Assembly: GCF_026012015.1 (NCBI RefSeq)
Contig: NZ_BRXR01000001.1
Span: 3,446,728-3,510,727, forward strand
From: Clostridium omnivorum
GTDB taxonomy: Bacteria; Bacillota; Clostridia; Clostridiales; Clostridiaceae
Length of the DNA: 64,000 nucleotides
Reading direction: 5' to 3'
Below the pieces are notes generated by a model. The model was given only the letters and a program-made list of their open reading frames with translations, was not told where the DNA came from and ran no database searches. Position 1 is the stretch's first letter. Every line of letters starts with the position of its first letter. Positions 17,219 through 25,226 of the stretch are shown piece by piece. Made by a program: the position numbers and the translations under genes.

Positions 17219-17767
17219 ATGAAAAAGCTGTTAACTATGCTTGTAGTCTTCGTCTACATGGTACCACTATCGCTTTTCTTGACTTTTTATCAGATTTTTA
17301 CAAAAGAAATGAAAAATTCTTTTAAATTTGCCATTTTTGCGATTCCATTGTTACTCATGATTGTGGTGTTTATATTGGTAGCTTTAAACATCATGGTCGC
17401 GGTACATTCCATAGTACGGGCACAAGATTTGTCGTTCAGAACAGTTATGATTTTCAAATTGTGTCTTATACCATTTTATTTACTCAATTTTGTTTGCTGG
17501 ATGTTTGCTTCAATGGTATTCCATATTGCAATAATTATCTGGCCGATGATTCCATTTATCATTGCATACACTTATCTTACCTTGCTTGGAACATCCACAT
17601 TTGTAATAGCTAAACTATTTTCTTTACGCAAAAGCAAAATAATTACCACAAAACAATTTGTCCTTCATTGTATATTACAGCTTATTTTTACAGTAGATGT
17701 GATAGACGCTATTTATTTAGCGACAAAGCAAAAAAAGTTTAAATCTCTTTTGGTGCTAAAACAATAG
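17219..17767 (+). CDS. Multi-pass membrane protein, unrecognised
   Basis: 182 residues with about four or five hydrophobic helices (near 4-25, 37-62, 80-105, 107-135). The C-terminal part is polar (ATKQKKFKSL). No conserved catalytic motif is seen. The ribosome binding site is weak (GGCGGTG). It stands alone in the array. Confidence 0.7.
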   Translation: MKKLLTMLVVFVYMVPLSLFLTFYQIFTKEMKNSFKFAIFAIPLLLMIVVFILVALNIMVAVHSIVRAQDLSFRTVMIFKLCLIPFYLLNFVCWMFASMVFHIAIIIWPMIPFIIAYTYLTLLGTSTFVIAKLFSLRKSKIITTKQFVLHCILQLIFTVDVIDAIYLATKQKKFKSLLVLKQ

Positions 17768-17852
17768 ATTATAAGCATTATCTGAATATACAGCTATGTA
17801 ACGGCTTTCAAAAAAGCAACCTCCACAAATCCATATTTTATCCTTTATTGAC

Positions 17853-17944
17853 GATTCACAACTTTCTTATATTACGTCATATAGGTAATATTTACAATTA
17901 GGGTTTAGTTTCATATGCATTTTATTTTTAATAGTAAATTATCG
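17853..17944 (+). repeat. CTTATATTACGTC repeat, copy 2, with small-ORF debris
   Basis: The first half matches 14191-14236. From 17901 the DNA can be read GFSFICILFLIVNY, nearly the same as the middle of the small membrane ORF at 63280 (VGFSFICILLFLIFI), but it has no start. It is probably a remnant of that gene. Confidence 0.5.
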
Positions 17945-18664
17945 TTAACTATAGACTTTGCTTATTAGTTCATAAAATGCTGTAATTGCTTTTATCATCT
18001 CTAAATTAACCTTATCTAGATAAATATTTATATTTTCAATTAAGTCCCTTGTATTTGGTTCATTATATATAAACTCTTTAAGTTCTTTTTTTAACATTTC
18101 CATATTGTAATAATTATACTTCATTTTTAAAGAGTACTTTAGAGCATGTATAATTAGTATTACTTTAATTTGATCTTCATTAAATAATCTATAATTATTA
18201 CCTTCTCCTCTAACTGATGAAATTAATCCAATAGTTTCCCAGTAGCGTATTGTTGTTGTACTTATATCTGTAATTTTGCTTATTTCCTTTATAGTCATTA
18301 AATTTTTTTTATCTTTTTTTATGTCACTACTTTTATAATTTAGATTTTTTATAAGATTTTGGCCGACTCTTTCCAATCGCATTTTTTCAGCATATAAATC
18401 AGCTTGAGATTTAGTAATCATCCATAATGCTTTATGGTCATTCCCCTTCATATGCTCTCTCAGTAAATCTCCAGTAAATTCTAGGCTATATCCTTTTACC
18501 ATGTTTCTAATACAGATAAGATAATCAAGATGAATTTGTGTAAATATTCTATATCCAGAATCCGTTCTTTTAACAGGCGGGATAATTCCCATATCTTCAT
18601 ATATTCTAATAGTTGATGTACTAATATTTAATTTTCTAGCTATATCTATAGGTCTATATTCCAT
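17945..18664 (-). CDS. Tandem MerR-domain transcriptional regulator
   Basis: 239 residues with two MerR helix-turn-helix domains in one chain. The first is at about 1-70 (PIDIARKLNISTSTIRIYED) and the second at about 123-190 (TIKEISKITDISTTTIRYWE). A normal MerR protein has one and dimerises. The start at 18664 is supported by AAAGGAGGAAAA. A longer frame to 18721 would run through the leader hairpins. Ligand and targets are unknown. Confidence 0.8.
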   Translation of the reverse strand: MEYRPIDIARKLNISTSTIRIYEDMGIIPPVKRTDSGYRIFTQIHLDYLICIRNMVKGYSLEFTGDLLREHMKGNDHKALWMITKSQADLYAEKMRLERVGQNLIKNLNYKSSDIKKDKKNLMTIKEISKITDISTTTIRYWETIGLISSVRGEGNNYRLFNEDQIKVILIIHALKYSLKMKYNYYNMEMLKKELKEFIYNEPNTRDLIENINIYLDKVNLEMIKAITAFYELISKVYS

Positions 18665-18689
18665 TTTTCCTCCTTTCAGTGGGGACACT

Positions 18690-18753
18690 GGGTAACTCAA
18701 GATGCTTACTACCGCTAACAAGTTACCCGTTAAAGTCCATTTAGGACTTTAAC
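18690..18753 (-). promoter_or_regulatory. Two consecutive hairpins in the leader of the tandem MerR gene
   Basis: GTTAAAGTCC/GGACTTTAAC (18729-18738 and 18744-18753, 5-base loop) is followed on the minus strand by AGTTACCC...GGGTAACT arms (18690-18697 and 18721-18728). The second ends 26 bases before the start codon. No riboswitch class is recognised. Confidence 0.55.
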
Positions 18754-18918
18754 TTCCCTTACTAATAAAAAAGATTAATCAGTATTATAAGGTTCATAAA
18801 TATAATTTCTTGTTTTAGCTGCACTTATTTAATAAAAGTTTCTAAGTGCATTAATGTTATATAATTAAATTGTAACATTTACTCTGTATAATTAAAACAA
18901 ATTTATGGGAGGTTTATT

Positions 18919-19401
18919 ATGGGAAAACATAAAGATGGACATAGCTATATGAATTGTGTGGGTATAATAAGAAAAATTGAAGATATTCCAGAATTAAAAT
19001 TTAGATTAATAGATATAAGTGAGAGTAAATCGCATAAGCAAATGTCTAAGTATAGTTTACTATTAGCTGAACATATTTTAAAAGTTAGCAACATTGAGAA
19101 AAGCAGTGATATTGCTGAATGTTTTGAAATAAACCTAAAATGGCAAGATGGAAAAGTAAAATTCCAAGATGCAAGAAACGTTGCCTTTAAGATAAACAGA
19201 CTTGCTAGTGAAGAAAAGGATCCTGTGAGGGTAAAGGTGTTACGAGCTATGGGCCAAGTTGCTGCTACACCTCATGTTAAGTGGCACGCCTTAATTGCTT
19301 CGGATTATGCAATCACTTTGATAAATTTACTGTATCCCAATGATTTAGATGAAGTTAGGAAAGAGAGAGAGATTCAAATTGGATTAATGAAAAGCGTCTA
19401 A
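18919..19401 (+). CDS. Imm5-like putative immunity protein
   Basis: 160 residues. The central part (ARNVAFKINRLASEEKDPVR, later AMGQVAATPHVKWHALIASD) resembles the Imm-5 family of polymorphic-toxin immunity proteins. No toxin gene is adjacent, so it would be an orphan immunity gene, protecting against toxins of competitors. GGGAGGTTTATT precedes the ATG. Family assignment is from memory of the motif and moderately sure. Confidence 0.6.
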   Translation: MGKHKDGHSYMNCVGIIRKIEDIPELKFRLIDISESKSHKQMSKYSLLLAEHILKVSNIEKSSDIAECFEINLKWQDGKVKFQDARNVAFKINRLASEEKDPVRVKVLRAMGQVAATPHVKWHALIASDYAITLINLLYPNDLDEVRKEREIQIGLMKSV

Positions 19402-19426
19402 TTTAGAGTGATCAGGAGGAAATTCT

Positions 19427-19792
19427 ATGGAAAAGTATACAAGAGAAGAATTGGAACAAGCACTACGAGTTATAGTATCAACTATTAGCAAGTGTGAAAA
19501 AATATGGCCCAAATTTGCAGAGGGTACCTCACAACACACGCTTCTTAAGAATAGGATAAAAGCGATGTACATTTCAAAATCCTTAATATCAGACGAAGAG
19601 ATTATGGACACATATACAAAAGAAGAATTGATAGAAGCTCTACCCCCAGTATCTTCAATTATCAGCAAATGTGAAAAAGCACAGCTAAAATTTGAGGAGG
19701 GTACTGCTCATCACACTCGCCTTAAGAAGATAATAGATGCTATGTATATTTCAAAATCCTTAATAACAGATGAAATTAGTAAAAGAGATTAA
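19427..19792 (+). CDS. Protein made of two tandem 55-residue repeats, unrecognised
   Basis: 121 residues consisting of two copies of the same unit: YTREELEQAL...CEKIWPKFAEGTSQHT and YTKEELIEAL...CEKAQLKFEEGTAHHT, each ending MYISKSLI(S/T)DE. Single-unit proteins of about 60-70 residues are, to my recollection, common in clostridia, so this gene looks like an internal duplication or fusion of two. AGGAGGAAATTCT precedes the ATG, 25 bp after the Imm5-like gene, so both are probably cotranscribed. Function unknown. Confidence 0.72.
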   Translation: MEKYTREELEQALRVIVSTISKCEKIWPKFAEGTSQHTLLKNRIKAMYISKSLISDEEIMDTYTKEELIEALPPVSSIISKCEKAQLKFEEGTAHHTRLKKIIDAMYISKSLITDEISKRD

Positions 19793-19826
19793 TTTTCAGT
19801 AATTATATACAAGAAAAAATATCCAT

Positions 19827-19846
19827 TTTATAGTATAATTACCTTA
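19827..19846 (+). promoter_or_regulatory. Recurrent promoter-like motif, copy 2
   Basis: TTTTATAGTATAATTACCTT upstream of the NUDIX gene at 19991. Compare 3001 and 61749. Confidence 0.45.
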
Positions 19847-19990
19847 ATAAATATTAATGTGGATTTATGAAGTATCATGAACTATTGAAATTAGTATATA
19901 ATCTCTAAAAAGTATGTGATACTTATACCGCAGCTTATAGGTGCGATATTGTTCACTAACTATAGATTAACATAGAGAGTAGGGATAAAT

Positions 19991-20425
19991 ATGAGAGCAC
20001 CATATCAAGTTTTAGTGTTTCCTTATTATATAAGTGATAAAGGCATAGAATATGCTATATTCCGTACAAGTGATGTTGGCTGGTGGCAAGCTATTTCTGG
20101 TGGAGGAGAAGATGGGGAAACAATAATTGAATCAGCTAAAAGAGAAGCATGGGAAGAAGGAGGAATTTCTAAGGATTCATTGTACATAAAGTTAGATACA
20201 GTTAATTCAATTCCTGCTGAAGAATTTGAAGAAAGTATCCATTGGGATAAAAATATCTATGTTATACCTGAAAATTGTTATGGGGTTGAAATAATAGATA
20301 AACAATTAACACTTTCACATGAACATACTGAATATAAGTGGATGAGTTATGCTGATGCTATTTCATGTTTAAAATGGGATGGAAATAAAGTGGCGCTTTG
20401 GGAACTTAACAAAAGACTTAGTTAG
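19991..20425 (+). CDS. NUDIX hydrolase
   Basis: 144 residues. The Nudix box is intact: GGGEDGETIIESAKREAWEE, then GG. The N-terminus (YQVLVFPYYI) and the tail (HEHTEYKWMSYADAISCLKW) resemble dATP/dihydroneopterin-triphosphate pyrophosphatases. It should hydrolyse a nucleoside diphosphate derivative with a divalent metal. The ribosome binding site AGAGTAGGG is moderate. Confidence 0.85.
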   Translation: MRAPYQVLVFPYYISDKGIEYAIFRTSDVGWWQAISGGGEDGETIIESAKREAWEEGGISKDSLYIKLDTVNSIPAEEFEESIHWDKNIYVIPENCYGVEIIDKQLTLSHEHTEYKWMSYADAISCLKWDGNKVALWELNKRLS

Positions 20426-20491
20426 AAATTTTAAATTTTATGCGGAATAAGTGAATGAGCTATTCGCGCTAAAGAAGGATCACACCCTACT

Positions 20492-20680
20492 ATGTCTGGT
20501 GCTATATCATCTATTGCTTGGACGTATAGAGGTATATATGCGATGGCATTAATAATTGTCTTTTCATATGTGATGTATTCAAACTTAAATAAAAAAGTTA
20601 AAGCATCTATATTTATGTTAATGTTGATATTAAACCTGCCATTAATGTATTTTATGGAACTTAGGGGGATTTTATTATGA
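20492..20680 (+). CDS. Small membrane protein
   Basis: 62 residues with two hydrophobic segments (GIYAMALIIVFSYVMYS and ASIFMLMLILNLPLMYF). AAGGA lies about 12 bases before the ATG. Its stop overlaps the next start (ATGA), so the two small membrane proteins are translationally coupled and may act together. No family recognised. Confidence 0.6.
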   Translation: MSGAISSIAWTYRGIYAMALIIVFSYVMYSNLNKKVKASIFMLMLILNLPLMYFMELRGILL

Positions 20681-20904
20681 ATGAGGATGAGAATAAAAAT
20701 ATTACTGATGGAAGTTCATTTTTTACTGAAAATAATGTGCTTAAGAGAAGAGAAATCATATATTTGATAAAGGTTTTTGGGTTATCAGTTCTTTTATTTT
20801 TTATAATAGGTGGAGGAAGTAATACAACAACATACTTTTTATCATTAATATCATCTGTGTTAATTATTAATGGGTATAGCAGGGTTAAGAAGGAAAACAG
20901 TTAG
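20677..20904 (+). CDS. Small membrane protein, coupled to the previous one
   Basis: 75 residues: a polar acidic N-terminus (MNEDENKNITDGSSFF) followed by two hydrophobic stretches (IYLIKVFGLSVLLFFIIG and YFLSLISSVLIING). TTAGGGGG precedes the start. It overlaps the previous ORF by 4 bases. Function unknown. Confidence 0.62.
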   Translation: MNEDENKNITDGSSFFTENNVLKRREIIYLIKVFGLSVLLFFIIGGGSNTTTYFLSLISSVLIINGYSRVKKENS

Positions 20905-20989
20905 AATGTGTAGTTAAGTTTGATTGCAAAATTCTAATGCAAAGTCGCTTTGGTAAAGTATTGTACATTAATATTAGAAAGGAAAAAAT

Positions 20990-21370
20990 ATGTCAAATAG
21001 AAAAGTGAAGGTATTTATATTTGCTAGTATTGTGATTATAGCATTTGCTCTTATTACGATGAACTTTGACCTTAGGCTTGATAGATTTGGAACTTCAAAG
21101 ATTACCTGGACAGATTGTATTCAAATAAATAACACAAAATATTATAGAGGTAACAAAAAAACTATAGTTGAACCATCTGAAATAGGAAATAAAATTGGAG
21201 AAGTTACTTATAATGTTGCTGGAAAGGTGGGTAATCCTAAATATCGTTTTAGAGATGGTGATGCAACATTGGTAAGTGTTGGAACAGAGATATACGACAT
21301 AAACAAAATAGATAATGCAATAGCGGTAAAAATTGGAGAACAGTATTATTTATATAGCATTGAAAAATAA
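20990..21370 (+). CDS. Membrane-anchored extracytoplasmic protein, unrecognised
   Basis: 126 residues with an N-terminal membrane anchor (VFIFASIVIIAFALITM) and about 95 residues probably outside the cell. The latter contain WTDCIQINNTKYYRG and GKVGNPKYRFRDGDATLVSV, a beta-rich pattern common among small hypothetical clostridial and bacillar proteins. AGAAAGGAAAAAAT precedes the ATG. Confidence 0.65.
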   Translation: MSNRKVKVFIFASIVIIAFALITMNFDLRLDRFGTSKITWTDCIQINNTKYYRGNKKTIVEPSEIGNKIGEVTYNVAGKVGNPKYRFRDGDATLVSVGTEIYDINKIDNAIAVKIGEQYYLYSIEK

Positions 21371-21472
21371 ATACTTTGTTAATATAGTGGCTAAATATAA
21401 TGGAAGTTGGTTATTGTGCAAGAAAAAAAGCAGAGATACTAATAAGCATAAGAGATTTAAGGGGATATATTT

Positions 21473-22081
21473 ATGATTATATGGATAAATGGAGCTTTTG
21501 GTGCAGGTAAGACACAAACTGCTTTTGAGCTTCATAGAAGAATTGAGAACTCTTTTGTTTATGATCCTGAAAACTTGGGGTTTTTCATTTCAAAGAATAT
21601 ACCATCAAGCATCAAAAATAAAGAGGACTTTCAAGATTACGAAGTGTGGAGAGAGCTTAATTTTTCACTTATAAAGTATATAGAAGGGAAGTATGATGGT
21701 GTTTTAATTATTCCTATGACTGTAGTTAACCCAATATATTTTAATGAGATAGTTGGATCTTTGCGAAGTCATGGGATGATTGTAAAACACTATGCGTTAA
21801 TGGCTTCAAAAGCAACCTTACTTAAAAGACTAAAAAGCAGAGGGGATGGAGCTAATTCTTGGGGTGCAAAACAGATAGATAGATGTTTGGAAGGCTTGTC
21901 AAATGAAGTTTTTCAGTCACATATAAATACAGAAAATATGTCAATTGATGATGTTGTAGAGAGGATTGCTTTAATGTCAGGAATCAAACTTAAGCCTGAT
22001 GATATGGGCAAATTTGAGAAAAAAATCAATCGCATTAAAACGCAGCTTAAGCATATAAGGTTCTTTTCATGGAGGCTTTAG
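21473..22081 (+). CDS. tmrB: TmrB-like P-loop ATPase, tunicamycin-resistance family
   Basis: 202 residues. The N-terminus MIIWINGAFGAGKTQTAFEL carries Walker A. VYDPENLGFFI, LIIPMTVVNPIYFNEIVG, and GANSWGAKQIDRCLEGLS follow closely the Bacillus subtilis TmrB pattern. In B. subtilis TmrB gives tunicamycin resistance as a membrane-associated ATP-binding protein. The C-terminal basic helix (KKINRIKTQLKHIRFF) fits membrane association. It lies alone in the array. Confidence 0.8.
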   Translation: MIIWINGAFGAGKTQTAFELHRRIENSFVYDPENLGFFISKNIPSSIKNKEDFQDYEVWRELNFSLIKYIEGKYDGVLIIPMTVVNPIYFNEIVGSLRSHGMIVKHYALMASKATLLKRLKSRGDGANSWGAKQIDRCLEGLSNEVFQSHINTENMSIDDVVERIALMSGIKLKPDDMGKFEKKINRIKTQLKHIRFFSWRL

Positions 22082-22192
22082 ATGCTCACAAATTTATTAT
22101 ATATAAAAAGTGCTTTCTAATATGTATTAATAGATATTCCACATTTTAATGGGTAACTTTTACAGATAAAATTATAATGGAGGAATAATAGC

Positions 22193-22717
22193 ATGATATA
22201 TTATAGCGACGGTAAAATTGTTATTAGGACGATGAAGGAAGAGGATGCTGATATTATATTTTTAGAAGAAACAGCACAAGGATGGCATCCCAACATTGAA
22301 TTATTTAAAAAATATTATAGAGAACAAGATAGTCATAATAGATATGTCTTTATTGGAGAGTATGAGGGTAATGTAGCAGGGTATACAACGCTAATCAAAA
22401 GTGCTGAGAATGGACCATTTATGAATCAGGGCATCCCAGAGGTGGTTGACTTTAATGTATTTATAAAATATCAGAAGAAAGGAATCGGCAATAAGATTTT
22501 GGATGTGGCTGAAAATGTGGCTGCCGGGTTAAATGATAAGATATGCCTAGGAGTAGGATTGCATTCAGGATATGGTTCAGCACAACGTATTTATGTAAAA
22601 AGAGGATATTTATTTGATGGCTCTGGTGTGTGGTATAAAGGAAAGCAATTAGAGCAGTATGCAGATTGCTGTAATGATGATGATTTGGTATTGTTTCTAT
22701 CAAAGTCTTTACGGTAA
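22193..22717 (+). CDS. GNAT family N-acetyltransferase
   Basis: 174 residues. IVIRTMKEEDADIIFLEETA is the N-terminal strand-helix, FNVFIKYQKKGIGNKILDVA the acetyl-CoA loop and GSAQRIYVKRGY the C-terminal helix. It resembles GNATs annotated as general acetyltransferases of bacilli. GGAGGAATAATAGC precedes the ATG. Substrate unknown. Confidence 0.85.
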   Translation: MIYYSDGKIVIRTMKEEDADIIFLEETAQGWHPNIELFKKYYREQDSHNRYVFIGEYEGNVAGYTTLIKSAENGPFMNQGIPEVVDFNVFIKYQKKGIGNKILDVAENVAAGLNDKICLGVGLHSGYGSAQRIYVKRGYLFDGSGVWYKGKQLEQYADCCNDDDLVLFLSKSLR

Positions 22718-22760
22718 TTTGTGATGAGATTGATATTGTAAGATGGGGGGGAGTTTTGCA

Positions 22761-22931
22761 GTGGCTGTATGGTTTTATGGGTCTATAGTTGCTATAGCAA
22801 TATTATATATCAATATTGAATCTACACTTAAAAAGATAAAGGATGATCAAGATACTCAAGTTAATACAGTGATAGGAGTCTGCTGTTCAATTTTTATTTT
22901 TATTTCCTTAGTATGTATCTTTGGAAATTAA
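22761..22931 (+). CDS. Small membrane protein
   Basis: 56 residues starting at GTG 22761, chosen because GGGGGGGAG lies about 8 bases upstream; the in-frame ATG at 22743 would overlap it. Two hydrophobic segments (WFYGSIVAIAILYI and VIGVCCSIFIFISLVCIF) are separated by a charged linker. Function unknown. Confidence 0.5.
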   Translation: MAVWFYGSIVAIAILYINIESTLKKIKDDQDTQVNTVIGVCCSIFIFISLVCIFGN

Positions 22932-22996
22932 ATGACTAATGTAGCTTTAGAATTATAAGGTAATTGCTTTTTAGGGAAATTGAGGAGGAATTTTTA

Positions 22997-24130
22997 ATGG
23001 ATTACGAGATTATAAAGGGGAAGCCTGAGGATTATGAGGATATTATTGATTTTTGCAATTACGTTTTTAACGAAGAATTTCTTTTACTATTGCCAAAATT
23101 ATATAAAGATCACAGAGAAACTTCTAAATATCACTATATTGTAAAAGAAGGGAAAAGAATAAAAGCCATAGTGGGAAGTTTTCCATTGGAATTAACAGTA
23201 TGCGGAAATTACTTAAAAGGACGGGGAATTGGTAATGTATCTGTTCATAGGTATTCTAGGAACTCCGGATATATGAGGACTTTAATGGATAGAGCCGTCG
23301 AAGAAATCATAGCAGAGGATTGCGATTATGCCGTTCTTTGTGGACAAAGGCAGCGTTATGAATATTGGGGCTTTACGACCTGCGGAATGTCTTTAAATTT
23401 AAATTTTAATAGCTCTAATATTAGGCATTGCAATATAGACATAGAAGATGTTTATAAATTTATAGAATACGATAATGCTATTGCTAATGATTTAGAAAAG
23501 GCTGTTAGTCTACATGATTTACAGCCTGTGCATGTAGTAAGAGGAAAAGACAATTTTATTGAAATCTCAAAGACTTGGAACAGCCGTATTCTTTTTATAT
23601 ATAAAAATGATGAATTTGCAGGTTACCTATGCACATCAGATAATCGTGAAAGGATAAGTGAAATACTATTAACAAATCCTGAAGAAATAGATGAAGTAAT
23701 AGTATCCTATATGAAGTACTTTAATTTAAAAAATATAAATGTAGTGCTGAATTTGAATAGACCTAATGAGTTCATGCAGTTAAGCAGGTTCTGTGAGAAT
23801 TATTCATTAAACAGTTCTGCTAATATATATATTATTAATTATAAAAATGTTATAAAGGCATTTATGAATTTAAAAAACACTCTTTATCCGTTAGACGAAG
23901 GAACTCTTACTTTAAATATTGAGGAAAAGGGAAGATATAAAATTGAGGTGAAGGACGGAATTGTTAACGTGGAGGAAACGGATATTCCTTATGATATATC
24001 TTTATCACATATTGATGCTAGTGCACTGTTGTTTTCTCATTCAAGTTTTGTAAATTCAGAGTATAAAAACCATTTGGTGAAATCATGGTTTCCACTTCCA
24101 TTGTTCTTTCCTGAACTTGATAACGTGTAA
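22997..24130 (+). CDS. Eis-like GNAT acetyltransferase with SCP2-like C-terminus
   Basis: 377 residues, about twice a simple GNAT. The N-terminal GNAT domain has GIGNVSVHRYSRNSGYMRTL (acetyl-CoA loop) and LCGQRQRYEYWGF. A second divergent GNAT-like region follows, and the last about 100 residues (GTLTLNIEEKGRYKIEVKDG) look like an SCP2 domain. This is the layout of Eis-type enzymes, which acetylate aminoglycosides at several amines. ATG 22997 is preceded by TTGAGGAGGAAT; the upstream TTG is less likely. Confidence 0.8.
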   Translation: MDYEIIKGKPEDYEDIIDFCNYVFNEEFLLLLPKLYKDHRETSKYHYIVKEGKRIKAIVGSFPLELTVCGNYLKGRGIGNVSVHRYSRNSGYMRTLMDRAVEEIIAEDCDYAVLCGQRQRYEYWGFTTCGMSLNLNFNSSNIRHCNIDIEDVYKFIEYDNAIANDLEKAVSLHDLQPVHVVRGKDNFIEISKTWNSRILFIYKNDEFAGYLCTSDNRERISEILLTNPEEIDEVIVSYMKYFNLKNINVVLNLNRPNEFMQLSRFCENYSLNSSANIYIINYKNVIKAFMNLKNTLYPLDEGTLTLNIEEKGRYKIEVKDGIVNVEETDIPYDISLSHIDASALLFSHSSFVNSEYKNHLVKSWFPLPLFFPELDNV

Positions 24131-24188
24131 ATTCTGAAGTTTTTTGTTTTGCTGTTGCTGTCAATAATATAGTAGCTACTATTTATAA

Positions 24189-24320
24189 TATGGCATGATT
24201 ATTTGCAAAGTAACTGTATATACTGCCATGCCTGAAAAATATCCAGCTCTAAATAAACTATATGAATCAGTGAAATTTAGAATTATAGGAAAACAATATA
24301 TAAGTATAGGGGAAAATTGA
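24189..24320 (+). pseudogene. Probable C-terminal remnant of an acetyltransferase
   Basis: An open stretch without a start reads VTVYTAMPEKYPALNKLYES then VKFRIIG, similar to a GNAT C-terminus, and ends in TGA at 24318. Nothing of the first about 100 residues remains. It runs directly into the truncated hydrolase (TGATG). Confidence 0.45.
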
Positions 24321-24575
24321 TGAATAGACTATTAGATAAGGTTATTTCAGGTGGAATTGAACAACGGATTCTAGTGAGAGGTATAAGCGAACAAAAACCT
24401 ATTATTTTATTTTTGCATGGTGGTCCAGGACTGCCAATGATGCCTTTCCATCAGCATTGGACAAGTTAAGGTAATCATACTAGAAAACTCTGCTCATTAT
24501 CCCTATATCGAAGAACCAAGTGCTTTTTCACAAGCTATAATAGATATTTTAGAGGTAGGACATAAGCATGGATAG
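24320..24575 (+). pseudogene. Alpha/beta hydrolase with large internal deletion
   Basis: The first 49 codons (ATG 24320 to TAA 24467) encode PIILFLHGGPGLP, the typical oxyanion-hole start of a proline-iminopeptidase-like hydrolase. Two bases later, in another frame, VIILENSAHYPYIEEPSAFS then QAIIDIL is the typical C-terminus around the catalytic His. The nucleophile and lid, about 180 residues, are missing. It is clearly broken. Confidence 0.8.
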
Positions 24576-24840
24576 ACATTTTACAGTTTCAGTATATATT
24601 GTACATGAGGATAAAGTATTATTACATTTACATAATAGGGCGAAAAAAATACTTCCTATAGGTGGACATATAGACTTTGTTTATTATACAACTGCAAAAT
24701 CTTTTGATACAAAACCAGAGGCTGGAGAATCTAGTTTGCTCAAGTGGTACAATAAAGAAGATTTGAAGAATGCATATGACATTCAGCAGAATGTTTTAAC
24801 AATGGCTAATGAGGTATTGGAATTATTAGGAGAAGGATAA
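24568..24840 (+). pseudogene. NUDIX hydrolase lacking its Nudix box
   Basis: Reads through as 90 codons, but the catalytic Nudix box is gone. HLHNRAKKILPIGGHI, the strand leading into the box, is joined directly to DFVYYTTAKSFDTKPEAGES from the second half of such proteins. About 60 residues are deleted in frame. It overlaps the end of the broken hydrolase. It cannot be an active NUDIX enzyme. Confidence 0.78.
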
Positions 24841-24865
24841 CTTTGATACTTCTTTAGAAAATGTT

Positions 24866-25129
24866 TTGCAGGATATTGAGAAAAGAATAAGTAATCGTCA
24901 AATTTTATTAAATAGTGTAAATGTGTTATTGGAAGAGCCTACTGACTTTAAAGTATCCAATTTGTGTAAGACCATTATTTGTTTTTACAATAAAGATTAT
25001 CAGAAAGCATTGACATATCTAAATGAATGTACTGAGAAGCAAAATAATGATGTATATGTACATGCTAATAATAATGGAAAAGCTGCTACCGAATATGCTT
25101 TTGAGTATTGTATGGAAAAATTGGTGTAG
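24866..25129 (+). CDS. Hypothetical protein, possibly 5'-truncated
   Basis: 87 codons if started at TTG 24866. The frame is open about 24 nt further up, back to a stop near 24842, without an ATG or clear ribosome binding site. The product is helical (LQDIEKRISNRQILLNSVNV; DYQKALTYLNECTEKQN). Given the three broken genes just upstream, it may be another remnant. Unrecognised. Confidence 0.4.
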   Translation: MQDIEKRISNRQILLNSVNVLLEEPTDFKVSNLCKTIICFYNKDYQKALTYLNECTEKQNNDVYVHANNNGKAATEYAFEYCMEKLV

Positions 25130-25226
25130 TTTTTTCAAAAATTTAATATTAATGCAACTTAGTAGAAAAATGCGAACTAACTAAAATAGAAATGTTATAG
25201 AGCAAAAAACTAAAAGGTGGGGTAAA

